Assembly (NCBI GenBank): GCA_964510955.1
Contig: CAZEDW010000012.1
Span: forward strand, 1-64,000
From: JAFLCM01 sp964510955
GTDB taxonomy: Bacteria > Planctomycetota > Phycisphaerae > Phycisphaerales > UBA1924
Length of the DNA stretch: 64,000 nucleotides
Direction: 5' to 3'
The notes beneath the pieces are model-generated. The model was not told where the DNA came from. It saw only the letters and a program-made list of their open reading frames with translations, and did no database searches. The position numbers and the translations under genes are program-made. Positions 29,383-38,815 of this stretch are shown here, in pieces (position 1 is the first letter of the stretch; every line of letters starts with the position of its first letter).

Positions 29383-30147
29383 TCAGACACCAGCCGCCGA
29401 GGCGTTTGAACGCAGGTGTTCAGGGCTCAGGGTGCCCACCACGACGCTCGACACGCCCGGAACGCCCAGCGCGTATGACAGAGCCTTGCCGGGCGCCTCG
29501 GCGTGCCCGCTCTGCAGCGCTTTCTTGACCAGTACACCAACGCCGTTCCGTCGGGCTGCCTCGACCGCCGGGAGGTCGGCCGCGTAACCGGCGTTGATCG
29601 TGAGCATCACGACATCGAGCGTGCCGGCAGCGAGCAGCGCGCCGGCGGGCGTCTTGGTGCTAGCCCCGATCGCGCGGACTTTGCCCTGCGCCTTGAGCCG
29701 GCGCAGCGACTCCACCGCCCCGCCGCTCAGCATGGCCTCTTCGTCTTCGCCGCCCGAGTGCAGCAGGACCACGTCGAGCCGGTCGGTGCGGAGGCGCCGG
29801 AGCGAGCGTTCGACACTCGCGGTTACGGCGGCAGCGGAAAAGTCGAAACGCGACTGGCCGTTCTCGAACTCCTCCCCCGCCTTGGTGCAGAGCACCCAAC
29901 GGTCGCGCCCGCCCGCGGCTGGGAGAAGGGCGCCGAGCCGCTCCTCGCTGACGCCGTAGGCGGGGGCGGTGTCCAAAAGGGTTATCCCCAACTCGACCGC
30001 GGCCTGGAGCAGCGCCAGCGCGGCCTGGTCCGTCGGAAGGTCGAAGCTCCCTGGATACTTCACCCCTTGGGTCCGCCCCAGCTTGACCGTCCCCAGCCCG
30101 ATCGGGCTGACCTGGACGCCGGAAGTTCCCAAGGGTCGGGGCTGCAT
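29383..30147 (-). CDS. aldo/keto reductase
   Basis: 254 residues from the ATG at 30147. The (beta/alpha)8 reductase tetrad is visible: Asp and Tyr in TLLDTAPAYGVSE, Lys in LCTKAG, His in VVLLHSGG. The nucleotide-binding end is represented by VSSVVVGTLSPEHL. It reduces an aldehyde or ketone with NAD(P)H; substrate unknown. It is short compared with the usual 280-330 residues, and the C-terminal specificity loops are trimmed. An in-frame extension upstream is open but does not look like the family. It is divergent from rny across about 500 bases. Confidence 0.88.
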   Translation of the reverse strand: MQPRPLGTSGVQVSPIGLGTVKLGRTQGVKYPGSFDLPTDQAALALLQAAVELGITLLDTAPAYGVSEERLGALLPAAGGRDRWVLCTKAGEEFENGQSRFDFSAAAVTASVERSLRRLRTDRLDVVLLHSGGEDEEAMLSGGAVESLRRLKAQGKVRAIGASTKTPAGALLAAGTLDVVMLTINAGYAADLPAVEAARRNGVGVLVKKALQSGHAEAPGKALSYALGVPGVSSVVVGTLSPEHLRSNASAAGV

Positions 30148-30644
30148 GGCGGGAGGGTATGGGGGCCTGGGCCGATCCGGGGCAGTTGGGCCGGGCATGA
30201 GCACCTTGACCCTTCGACCCAAACGAATTACGATCCTCCCATCGAGCCCTTGGCTCTTCAACCCGGCCCGCCCGAGCACTTGATTGGGCGGCCGCTTCAC
30301 CCGGGACGCGACCTTTTCCAATCGCGGCCCCGGGCGCGTGGTTTAGAGACCCCGCGATAGATTGATCGGATTGACTCACCCCTTTGGGCACCGCCCGTTC
30401 GAGACGAACCGGGCACGCTCGTTTCGGACCCGCTCCGCATGATCCTCCCGTTCACAACCCTGCTTCGGCGACGACCGCGACCGGCGGCGTTGTTGGGGTG
30501 CGCGGGCCGAGCTGCCAGAGGCTGAGTTTTTTCGATCCATCTTGAAGCGACCGATCCCATGCGCTCGGCCCGTGCCGGCACGTCTGTGTCTTGTCCTGCG
30601 ACGCGCGACGCCGCGCCGTGGGGCCGAGAAGCAAGGATCGACCG
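30148..30644. other. divergent intergenic region upstream of rny
   Basis: No gene was recognised. A hairpin with GCCCGTTCG (30393-30401), loop AGA and CGAACCGGGC (30405-30414, one bulged C) lies about 230 bases before rny. TTGATC and TTGACT near 30360-30376 could be -35 elements. A small RNA is possible but no known family was identified. Confidence 0.35.
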
Positions 30645-32243
30645 ATGCTCGCCTTCATCGAACCACTCATGACCCTCGCCGACATGGACACGACCGCCTG
30701 GCTGGCGATCGCGCTGGCGTTCATCGTCGGCCTGGTGCTGGGCCCGCTCGCCCTGCGCCTGGTGACCGGCCAATCGATCAAGAAGGCCCGCGCCCAGGCG
30801 GAGGAACTTGTTCGGGTGGCGCAGGAGCAGTCCAGGACCACGGCGCAGAAGGCCGAGGTGGACGCCCAGAAGGCCGTCATCGCCGCCCGCGAGAAGGCCG
30901 AGAAGGAGGCCCAGTCGGCCCGCGAGGAAATCCGCGAGACCGAGCGCCGACTGGCCAAGAAGGAAGACGCGATCGACCGCAAGGAGCAGCAGCTCACTTC
31001 GAAGGAAGAGCAGCTCGAGAAGGGCCTGGAGGGCGTCAAGCAGCGCGAGACCAGGCTCTCGTCGCGCGAGGTCGAGATCGATTCGCTGATCGCCCGCCAG
31101 AAGGAAGAGCTCCTCCGCGTCACCGGCCTGAGCCTGGAGCAGGCCAAGGCCATGCTGTTGGAGAAGGTGGAAGACGACGCCCGCCACGAGGCGGCGGTGA
31201 TCGTCCGCGACATCGGCGAGAAGGCCCAGACCGAAGCCAAGGAAAAGGCCCGCGAGATCACGCTGATGGCCGTGCAGCGCTACGCCGCCGAGCACGCGGC
31301 CGAGGGCACCGTCCGCTCAATTCCCATCCCGTCTGACGACATCAAGGGCCGCATCATCGGGCGCGAGGGCCGCAACATCCGCGCCATCGAGAAGGCCACC
31401 GGCGTGGACCTGATCGTGGATGACACGCCGGGGGTCATCGTCGTGTCGTGCTTTGACAAGGTGCGCCAGCAGGTCGCCGCCGAGGCACTGATGAAGCTGA
31501 TCGAAGACGGTCGCATCCACCCGGCCCGCATCGAAGAAGTGGTCGCGCAGGTGCAGAAGGACATGGAGGAGCGCATCGGCAAGTACGGGCGCGACGCCGT
31601 CATGGAAGTGAAGATCAAGGGCGTCCACCCCAAGATCGTCGAGGCGATGGGCCGCCTGCAGTTCCGCACCAGCTTCGGACAGAACATCCTGCGCCACTCG
31701 ATCGAGGTCGCGTACATCTGCCAGATCATCGCCGATCAGCTCGGCCTCAAGGGCGACATCGCCCGCCGCTGCGGCTTCCTGCACGACATCGGCAAGGCCA
31801 TGGACCACGAGATGGAGGGCGGCCACCCCAAGATCGGCATGGACTTCGCCGCGCAGTTCGGCGAGAAGGAGCCGGTGCTGAACGCGATCGGCGGTCACCA
31901 CGCCGACATCCCGTCGACGAGCTTCTACACCCCGATCGTCATGGCCGCCGACGCGATCAGCGGGGCGCGCCCCGGGGCGCGGCGTGAGAGTTTGGAGCGG
32001 TACATCCAGCGGCTTGAACAGCTCCAAGACATCGCCCTGAGCTTCGGCGGCGTCAACGAGGCCTACGCCATCCAGGCCGGCCGCGAGGTGCGCGTGATGG
32101 TGGACGCCAAGCGCGTGGGGGACGATGAGGCGTACTTCATCGCCAAGAAGATCGCCGAGCGCGTGAGCGCGGAGATGACGTTCCCGGGGGAGATCAAGGT
32201 GACGGTTTTGCGGGAGACTCGGGCGGTGGAGGTGGCGAGGTAG
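30645..32243 (+). CDS. rny: ribonuclease Y
   Basis: 532 residues, ATG with AAGGA nine bases upstream. It is a membrane-bound endoribonuclease that starts mRNA decay. Order of parts: an N-terminal membrane helix (WLAIALAFIVGLVLGPLAL), a long Glu/Lys/Arg coiled coil (about 45-190), a KH RNA-binding domain around GRIIGREGRNIRAIE (about 235), and the HD metal domain (LRHSIEVAYI, FLHDIGKAMD, GGHHADIP, ADAISGARPGARRE). Length and order match the family. Confidence 0.96.
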   Translation: MLAFIEPLMTLADMDTTAWLAIALAFIVGLVLGPLALRLVTGQSIKKARAQAEELVRVAQEQSRTTAQKAEVDAQKAVIAAREKAEKEAQSAREEIRETERRLAKKEDAIDRKEQQLTSKEEQLEKGLEGVKQRETRLSSREVEIDSLIARQKEELLRVTGLSLEQAKAMLLEKVEDDARHEAAVIVRDIGEKAQTEAKEKAREITLMAVQRYAAEHAAEGTVRSIPIPSDDIKGRIIGREGRNIRAIEKATGVDLIVDDTPGVIVVSCFDKVRQQVAAEALMKLIEDGRIHPARIEEVVAQVQKDMEERIGKYGRDAVMEVKIKGVHPKIVEAMGRLQFRTSFGQNILRHSIEVAYICQIIADQLGLKGDIARRCGFLHDIGKAMDHEMEGGHPKIGMDFAAQFGEKEPVLNAIGGHHADIPSTSFYTPIVMAADAISGARPGARRESLERYIQRLEQLQDIALSFGGVNEAYAIQAGREVRVMVDAKRVGDDEAYFIAKKIAERVSAEMTFPGEIKVTVLRETRAVEVAR

Positions 32244-32263
32244 GGGTCGACTTGGGGGAAGTT

Positions 32264-32351
32264 CGGGTGGCATGCTCTCGTCCGCGAGAGCATGAGTTTG
32301 ACGCCAGCCCGAGCGTGGGAAATTCTCTCGTAGACGAGTGCATGCCACTCG
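32264..32351. repeat. compact element with nested inverted repeats
   Basis: A 21-base arm (32264-32284) and its imperfect inverted copy (32331-32351) match at 17 of 21 positions, both containing GTGGCATGC. Inside the left arm, CATGCTCTCG (32271-32280) pairs perfectly with CGAGAGCATG (32285-32294) around TCCG. CTCTCG recurs at 32325-32330. It sits just after rny and lacks a T run, so it resembles a REP-like or small non-autonomous mobile element rather than a plain terminator. Confidence 0.6.
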
Positions 32352-32641
32352 CCGCCTCCTCGCCCCAATGGGGCGCAGGTCTGCAGCCGCTGGTGGAGCA
32401 AGTCATCGAACGGAACCCGTGGAGGACTCGATCATGATCCCGCCCCGGCGGGGCGGAGGAACATGATTGACTCACGGGCCGCGCGCTGTCCGATGTGCAC
32501 GACTCCTCTGCCCCGCCGGGCCAGATTGAAGAGAGGAGCCCCTTCCACGGGTTCCGCGACGCTCAGAGCAGCGTCGCTCCACCCGCGGCTACAGCCCGTG
32601 ACCACTCCGGGGTCGAGCGACACGCCACCCCAATCGCTCGC
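32352..32641. other. intergenic remnant region without a gene
   Basis: The stretch has frames open for about 60-90 codons, but none has a recognisable product or start. One strong hairpin is present: CCGCCCC (32440-32446) with GGGGCGG (32450-32456), loop GGC. The text looks like degraded repetitive DNA continuing from the preceding element (inference). Confidence 0.4.
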
Positions 32642-34591
32642 TCACGGGGGCGGCAGGCACAGGGCGCCGAAGCGGCGCAGGAACTGGACGAGGTCGGCGG
32701 TGTCGATGAAGCCGCTGGGGGCCATGTCGTACGCCGAGCACGGCGTGGCGTTGGTGCCGAACCGCAGGAGCAACTGCACGAGGTCGGCGGTATCAATGCG
32801 GTTGTCAACGTTGAAGTCCCCGGGGCAGTACAGGCTGGAGGTGAAGGTGCCGGTGTAATGGCTGACGGGGCTGCACAGCACCGACGAGTCGTTGAGGGCG
32901 ACGCCGAGGAAGTAGCTGCCGGGAAGGAGCGTCGCAGAGACGCAGTTGGGCTCGCACTGCTCCAGGAACGCGGCGGCGTAGATGATCGGGCTCCCCTCGC
33001 AGAACGGGTTGGCGGTGATCGCGATCTGGGCCCGCTCGGGCGAGACGACGCACCAGTTCACGTTCATCACGGCGTCGATGGTGAAGGCGTACAGGTCCAC
33101 GTCCGGGCTGTTGCCGATCTGCGAGAAGGTGCCGCAGATATTGGCGCCGGTGCAGCTCACGGGCTGGCCCTGGGTGCAGGCGCCGTTGAAGTTGAACCCG
33201 CAGGTCTCATTCTCGATCACCGCGCCGCTCGGGCAGGTGGCGCAGTCGGGGCTGCACTCCAGGAGCAGCGAGTACGGGCCGGCGGTAAGCGCCGTCCAGG
33301 CTGCCAGCTGGATGTAGTACGTGGCCCCGGGCGTCAGTGTGTTCACCTGGATCTGCGAGAGGAACGTCGCCGCGTAGTCGTCGTTGCAGGCCACCTGCAC
33401 CAGCGACCCGCACGTCCCGGAGTACAGGGCCAGGAGCGTGTCGTTGGCGTTGCCGCCGAGGTAGCCCGACGTGATGCGCACCGAGTTGGAAGAGGCCACG
33501 AACTTGAACCACGCCGAGTTCACCCCGGGGCCGGGCGCGCCGCCCCCGTCACGGCACGGGAAGATCGGGTCGCCGGGGCTGCTGGTGGTGAGCGAAAGGT
33601 CGGCGACGATCTGCGAGTTGCACGCCAGGGTCGGGGCCGAGGCGCAGTCGTCGTAGTCCGGGCGGCAGTCCAGGTTCAGCGAGTAGACGCCGATCTCCGA
33701 GGCGTCGTAGCCCGCGAGCTGGACGTAGTAGGTCTGCCCGACGTTCAGGCTGAACAGCTCGACGCGCGAGGTGAAACCGGCGCCGAAGTCGTCGTTGCAC
33801 CCCACCTGCGAGAGCGACCCGCATTGGCCGGAGTACACCGCCAGCAGGGTGTCGTTGGCTGCCCCGCCGCTGACGACACCGGTCGTGAGCACCGCGTGGG
33901 TCGTGGTCGGGACGAAGGTGTACCAGAGGGTGTTCACGCCGCGCGCGGCGCTGGGGTTGCGGCAGGTGAACGCAGGGTCGGCGGGGTTGCTGGTGCCGGT
34001 CGCGAGATCCGCGTTGATGGTGGCGTTACACGACAGCGGGAAGGCGCCGGCGCATTCGTCGTTGGAGTTGAAGTCCAGGGTGATCTGGTTCGCGCCCCCG
34101 CCGGAGTTGGTGCCGACGCTCCCGACCTTGAAGAAGTACGCGACGCCCGGCTCGACGGGGAAGACAATCGTGTCGGAGAGGTTCGGGTCGCCGTTCGCCG
34201 AGCAGCCCAGTTCGGTCAACGATCCGCAGGTGCCGCGGTAGGCGGTGACGATGACGTCGTAGGGGGCGATGTCCCGGAACCTGGCGATGCCGTAGCTGGT
34301 GGCGGTCCACTTGTACCAGACCGAGTTCTGCATGGTTGTGGCGCCGAACGAGTTGCACGCCCCCGGCGGGATGTCGGGCGTCGCGGTGGTCGTGTCGATG
34401 CTCGTGGCGAAGGGCACCGCCGCGATGACCTGGGCGCTGGCGCACGAGTCGTTGGAGGGAAGCAGAAGCAGCGACCCGCCCTGCTGCCCCGCTTCGTTCG
34501 GACCTTGGGCGACTTGGGACTGCGCCAGCGCCGCGCCCGAAACCGCGACAACGATGGCGAGGGTCGACACAACAGACTTTGATTTCGACAT
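32642..34591 (-). CDS. secreted repeat protein (PPC-like beta-sandwiches) with dockerin tail
   Basis: 649 residues from the ATG at 34591. The signal peptide MSKSKSVVSTLAIVVAVSG ends near ALAQ. Three repeats of about 130 residues begin NDSCASA, NDECAGA and YDDCASA, each containing patterns such as VWYKWTA or LWYTFVP and CGSLxxxxCN. They look like bacterial pre-peptidase C-terminal-type domains (tentative). A further Cys-rich part follows. The tail has a dockerin-like pair (CPGDFNVDNRIDTADL, SGFIDTADL) ending FGALCLPPP. Function unknown; extracellular adhesion is possible. Confidence 0.7.
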   Translation of the reverse strand: MSKSKSVVSTLAIVVAVSGAALAQSQVAQGPNEAGQQGGSLLLLPSNDSCASAQVIAAVPFATSIDTTTATPDIPPGACNSFGATTMQNSVWYKWTATSYGIARFRDIAPYDVIVTAYRGTCGSLTELGCSANGDPNLSDTIVFPVEPGVAYFFKVGSVGTNSGGGANQITLDFNSNDECAGAFPLSCNATINADLATGTSNPADPAFTCRNPSAARGVNTLWYTFVPTTTHAVLTTGVVSGGAANDTLLAVYSGQCGSLSQVGCNDDFGAGFTSRVELFSLNVGQTYYVQLAGYDASEIGVYSLNLDCRPDYDDCASAPTLACNSQIVADLSLTTSSPGDPIFPCRDGGGAPGPGVNSAWFKFVASSNSVRITSGYLGGNANDTLLALYSGTCGSLVQVACNDDYAATFLSQIQVNTLTPGATYYIQLAAWTALTAGPYSLLLECSPDCATCPSGAVIENETCGFNFNGACTQGQPVSCTGANICGTFSQIGNSPDVDLYAFTIDAVMNVNWCVVSPERAQIAITANPFCEGSPIIYAAAFLEQCEPNCVSATLLPGSYFLGVALNDSSVLCSPVSHYTGTFTSSLYCPGDFNVDNRIDTADLVQLLLRFGTNATPCSAYDMAPSGFIDTADLVQFLRRFGALCLPPP

Positions 34592-34958
34592 GATCAACTC
34601 TCTCGGCGCACGCAGACCAAACCGGCCAAACCGCGAACGGCCGACGAGGCCGCCCGCCAGCAGTATGGCGATCCGGCGTCCCGCGCCAATAAGAATCTGC
34701 ACGCCGAGGCGCATTTTGTGCAAAGGAGCCAGGATCACGTTCTTCTCGGAACCTGGGGCCGCTCCGTACCCCGACCATGAGCGCCCTCGCCCTGCGGTTG
34801 CGGCGTGAGGAGTGACGCCGCTTTGGCCAGGACTCGGAACCGTTCAGACGAACCATCGCCTCCCCGGTTGTCTCCGTGGGAGGAAAAACGCATGGCTCAC
34901 GCCGGGCACGGCGCGCTTGTCGTGGTGGGCGCCGGCTCGTTTGCCGCCCCGTTTCTGC
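34592..34958. other. intergenic region upstream of the PPC-like gene
   Basis: Both flanking genes run on the minus strand, so it holds the 3' end of one and the promoter of the next. A weak minus-strand hairpin, GCGTG-AGC-CATGC then GTTTTT (about 34890-34910), could end the upstream transcript. No gene is supported. Confidence 0.35.
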
Positions 34959-35786
34959 TCAGGGGCAGGAAGTGCCGAACGCGCCGAGGATGATCGTGAG
35001 GTCGAGGGTGTTGACGACGCCGTCGTTGTTGAGGTCGCCGTTGGTCCCTGGCGTCACGGTGTGGCCGAAGTTGCCGAGCACGACGGTGAGGTCCGCGGTG
35101 TTGACGACGCCGTCACCGTTGAAGTCTGAGGGGCAGGCGGGCGGGACGAAAGTGACGGAGGTGACGGGGACATCGACCACCCAGGTGCCGCCGGGGCCGC
35201 TGGTGTAGTTGGCATTGAGGGTGAAGTCCTGCTGCATGACGGCGCCGGGGAAGAAGCCGGCGGTCCAGGTGAAGCCTGAGCCGCCGCTGTTGGCGGTGAG
35301 GCCGGTCCACGGCGGCGAGTCGATGCCGTTGACCAGGGTCATGGGGATGCTCGAGAGCGACCCGCCGACGAATCCGCTGCCGGCGAAGAAGCGCCAACTG
35401 GAACTGACGGTACCGCTGGCGGCGCCGAAGGTGCCGGGCGGCGGCGCGGAGAAGCCCGTCAGCACGGTGTTGGTCATCAGCCCAGAGCCGCTGAACGCGG
35501 GGTCGATGCGGCGGATGACGCTCCAGCTCACCAGGTTGCCGGAGACCGGACCCGGGGGGATCGTGATCGTCACCTGGCCGGCGACGGTGAAGCCGTTGGG
35601 AAGAGGCGTCAGCACCAGCGTATTGCCGGTGACGGTGCCCATGGTGCTGGTGGGGTTGACGAAAAACGTCGGCGGCGGGTTGGACGGGGCGAACTGTGCG
35701 TTGGCCGAGCCGGCGCAGGCGGCGAGGGCGAGGGCGAGGCGGGCGCTCAGGGTCGCGGGAGTGGTGAAGCGCGTGAATCGACGCAT
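34959..35786 (-). CDS. secreted protein with dockerin tail
   Basis: 275 residues from the ATG at 35786 with AAGGAG eight bases upstream. The signal peptide runs to about ANAQ. The middle part is a beta-rich domain of no recognised family (VAGQVTITIPPGPVSGNLV, GFTWTAGFFPG). The tail carries two EF-hand-like repeats (CPSDFNGDGVVNTADL, DLNNDGVVNTLDL) and ends FGTSCP. It is divergent from the next dockerin gene. Function unknown. Confidence 0.75.
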   Translation of the reverse strand: MRRFTRFTTPATLSARLALALAACAGSANAQFAPSNPPPTFFVNPTSTMGTVTGNTLVLTPLPNGFTVAGQVTITIPPGPVSGNLVSWSVIRRIDPAFSGSGLMTNTVLTGFSAPPPGTFGAASGTVSSSWRFFAGSGFVGGSLSSIPMTLVNGIDSPPWTGLTANSGGSGFTWTAGFFPGAVMQQDFTLNANYTSGPGGTWVVDVPVTSVTFVPPACPSDFNGDGVVNTADLTVVLGNFGHTVTPGTNGDLNNDGVVNTLDLTIILGAFGTSCP

Positions 35787-36116
35787 GGGGTCGCTCCTTG
35801 GAACGGGTACAGCCGGGGACGTGGTGGGCGCGGCACCGCCTCGGCGGGGACGCCCGGCGATGCCGGGAAACGCGTCCGCCGCCGAAAGAGTTGCGGAAGG
35901 GGGGGTGGTTCTTGCAGCGGGGGTGCCGATTTCTTTGTCACGGTTTGAGCGTACGGCCGGGTGCCGGGTGCCTCGCAGCATCACCAGAACCCAGAAAACA
36001 GTGGCAGGCACCGCGCACACACCTCTCGGGAATTTCTCTTTGTGCCGCGTGCCCTGAAAAGTACACTGCCGCGGTTAGCCGCGATTAGCCGCGGAGGCGA
36101 TGCAAAGGAGATACCG
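35787..36116. other. divergent intergenic region between two dockerin genes
   Basis: No gene is seen. TTAGCCGCG occurs twice in direct repeat (about 36075-36095) just before the ribosome-binding site of the plus-strand gene and may be a regulatory site. Promoters for both secreted proteins must lie here. Confidence 0.35.
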
Positions 36117-38477
36117 ATGCCACGGGACGCACTGGCCGCCGAGACCCTGTTCCGCTTTGGCCTGTCGAAATCGACGTCCTGCGACCCTGGCCAAGCCGTC
36201 GCGCCTGTTCACGCGCCCGTGCCTCATCGGATCGGCGACGCAGCGCGTCGCGCCTCGGCCATCATCGTGGCGCTTGCAACCTTCAACTCGGCTCAGGCGC
36301 AGTCGACGCTGGCGATCATGTCGCAGGATACCCCTTACACATCCGGCCAGGACATCATCATTGACACGGGCGTTGCCCGTTGCATTCACTTCTGCCCGAT
36401 CGAGAGCTTTGACGACCCGCCCATCTGCATGCCGTTCTATTCGACGGTGCTGTTGATCCCGGAGGAGGCCTTTACCGGCGGCGTCATGAGCCTGTTCGCC
36501 GCGGCCGCGACGTTCCCGCCCGCGATTGCAATCCAACCGTCACCCACAGCGCCATTCTTGGACCTTCACATCGGAACGGTCGCCTCCGCGAACCGGGTGG
36601 GTGCCGGGCTGGTCGGACCCGGCAACTACTGGGTCGTCTACAACGAGTGCGGCGATGGGGTCTTCAATCCGCTGTGGGACAGCGCCCCGGCCTTTGTGAG
36701 GGTGTCTATCCCCGGCTATCCGGACGTTCACAATCACTTCAAGTCGTACCACGCGGCACCCGCTCCGGCGCTCGGGGAGACTCAGGCCCCGGCGGCCATG
36801 TGGACCATGCGGCGCGGCGATGAGACGGGCCCGTTGCTGGTCGGGGCGCCGGCCCTGCCGGGCGGCACGGCCGGCGTTTGGGCGGCGGACGACACGGGCA
36901 CTCTCCCGGCCTTTGGTCCGTCGGCTTCGCCGGTTGATGTCTTGAACCAGTTTCCCAGCGCCCGCGCCGCGTCGTTCAATGGCGTCGCGGTTCGACCCGG
37001 CGCGTCCGCTTCGGAGGGCGCCGCGCTGGTGTTCCGGCCGCAGAAGCCCGGACGGCTCACCAGCTTCGAGCTGCTCGCCGAGGTGCTGTCCAATGCCGGT
37101 GACGGCGTGCAGGTAAGCGTTGTGCTGAGAACCGACGGAGGAAGGGATCGCACGCTGGTCGCCCCGTTCACGGTTCAGCCGACGCCGAGCGGCCACTACT
37201 ACGTTCAGGCATCGCTCGATCCAGCCATCGATCTCTGCACCTGTGACTCGGTTGCGATCCGAGTTCTTGCAGGCACCACGAATCTCGGCGATGACGCCAA
37301 CATTGGCATGACGCTTGGCATCGCCCCACCGACATCCTGGAGTTCGCCGCACCGAATCGATTTCAACAACCTAACGCCCGGTTCGATCTCCGGGCAGGAC
37401 GGGTGGTATTCGCCCGCCGGTAGTCCTCCGTCGCTGACTGTTTCGGCGGGCAGTGGATTTGACGGTTCAAACACGCTCTCAAGAACCACGCCTACCAACG
37501 TCGGAAGTACTGAACTCCGCAACCTGCCTCACACGTTCTCATATGGAGGTCCCAACGCTACTTGGACAATGCGCGGGAGGGTGGTTGGAGGCGCCGGTGA
37601 AGTTCGAATCTCCATGTATGGCCTGGATAGTTCCGGATCGCAGTTCATTGCCTTTGGCATCGGCGAAGAGTTTCCGGGGTTGCGCACGCTACTCTGGGGG
37701 ACGACCACCGGGGACCGTGGCGGCGACCTTTTGATTGAGGGTCACTGGTACGAAGTACAGGCGTTTGTCGATCTGACCGTGCCGATGGCACATGTGACCC
37801 TTCGATACAGGGACCTGACCCTCGGTGAATCGCAGTTCACCACGGACAGTGTGCTGACCAATGTACCGATGGCACTGGTGCCCGCGAATGGTTCATTCAA
37901 TTTTACGCGGTTGTTCGCGAGGATGGACAACGGACCCGGGTGCTGCCCCCAGAACTACCTGGATGACATCTCGTTTCCTGATCCTTCGGTCACTTCGATC
38001 ACTTCGCAGCCCCAGGCCGGCCCCGCTTGCCTCGGCGGCGTGGCCACGTTGACAGTGGCTGGAGACAGCCTCGGGCGGCTGTCGTTCCAATGGCAAGCCG
38101 AAGAGCTGCCTGTCGGATCGAACCGCTGGCTGGACCTGCACAACGGAATCCTCCCGGGCAGCTCGGCCGTCGTTGACGGCGCGGGCAGTGCGCAGATCGC
38201 GATCTCGGGCCTCGATTCGGCCGCGATGAACCGCAGGTTGCGGTGCCAGGTGATTAACTCGTGCACGATTGTCGAGTCGGACGCCGTGTCGCTGGTGGTC
38301 TTGCCTGATCTGAACGGCGACGCGATGATCACCACCGCGGATCTGACGCTGCTGCTCGTACGCTTCGGTCAGACGGTGCCGCCGGGCTCGGTCGGCGATA
38401 TCAATGCCGACGGCGTTGTCAATACGGCCGACCTGACGCGGCTGCTCGTAGCATTCGGGCGATCCTGCAGCGGTTGA
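36117..38477 (+). CDS. large secreted protein with Ig-like domain and dockerin tail
   Basis: 786 residues, ATG with AAAGGAG eight bases upstream. A long leader precedes a hydrophobic segment (ASAIIVALATFNSAQAQS), so the signal peptide is unusually far in. The body is beta-rich and unrecognised. Near the end, ITSQPQAGPACLGGVATLTV and LSFQWQ form an Ig-like domain. The tail has PDLNGDAMITTADL and DINADGVVNTADL, ending FGRSCSG. Unlike its relatives, the dockerin lacks the Cys just before the first repeat. Parts of the gene (about 37300-37950) use more A/T-ending codons than its neighbours, which may reflect transfer or relaxed selection. Confidence 0.7.
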   Translation: MPRDALAAETLFRFGLSKSTSCDPGQAVAPVHAPVPHRIGDAARRASAIIVALATFNSAQAQSTLAIMSQDTPYTSGQDIIIDTGVARCIHFCPIESFDDPPICMPFYSTVLLIPEEAFTGGVMSLFAAAATFPPAIAIQPSPTAPFLDLHIGTVASANRVGAGLVGPGNYWVVYNECGDGVFNPLWDSAPAFVRVSIPGYPDVHNHFKSYHAAPAPALGETQAPAAMWTMRRGDETGPLLVGAPALPGGTAGVWAADDTGTLPAFGPSASPVDVLNQFPSARAASFNGVAVRPGASASEGAALVFRPQKPGRLTSFELLAEVLSNAGDGVQVSVVLRTDGGRDRTLVAPFTVQPTPSGHYYVQASLDPAIDLCTCDSVAIRVLAGTTNLGDDANIGMTLGIAPPTSWSSPHRIDFNNLTPGSISGQDGWYSPAGSPPSLTVSAGSGFDGSNTLSRTTPTNVGSTELRNLPHTFSYGGPNATWTMRGRVVGGAGEVRISMYGLDSSGSQFIAFGIGEEFPGLRTLLWGTTTGDRGGDLLIEGHWYEVQAFVDLTVPMAHVTLRYRDLTLGESQFTTDSVLTNVPMALVPANGSFNFTRLFARMDNGPGCCPQNYLDDISFPDPSVTSITSQPQAGPACLGGVATLTVAGDSLGRLSFQWQAEELPVGSNRWLDLHNGILPGSSAVVDGAGSAQIAISGLDSAAMNRRLRCQVINSCTIVESDAVSLVVLPDLNGDAMITTADLTLLLVRFGQTVPPGSVGDINADGVVNTADLTRLLVAFGRSCSG

Positions 38478-38815
38478 TCAGGGTCCTGCACGCCCGCGAA
38501 CCCGGCGGGGGGAGCCGGGGCGAACCGGGCGATTCTCCGTGTGTGCCAACCCCGAGCTACATAGGCGGATTGCTAGTCGGTATGCCACTGTGGCCCTGAT
38601 CGTCTGGAAGAGGGTGCTCATTCCCCGCGTGGCAAGGGTCTTGTTTGGCGCAGGACATCTCCGTTGAGCGTCCCGGGCGCCCTCCCGCCGTGAGTTGTAC
38701 TCCGATGTTGCGGCTCAGTAGTGAAAGACGCACTAACGGGTACGGGACATTGGCACACGACGGGTGCTCATAGACCCACGGCGAGACTGAGAGGGTTCGT
38801 CGCCGGACGTTCGGG
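38478..38815. other. intergenic region between convergent genes
   Basis: No gene was recognised. The start has GC-rich partly self-complementary text around CGAACCCGGC and CGAACCGGGC (about 38498-38533) without a T run. The rest shows nothing I can name. Confidence 0.4.

Noticed and set aside
30148..30644. 6S RNA or other known small RNA
   Set aside because: Hairpins are present but no family-specific sequence could be recognised by eye.
32271..32294. Terminator of rny
   Set aside because: The stem is strong, but no T run follows and it is part of a larger inverted repeat.
34805..34993. Small plus-strand open frame of 62 codons
   Set aside because: No ribosome-binding site that fits, and it runs into the 3' end of the dockerin gene on the other strand.
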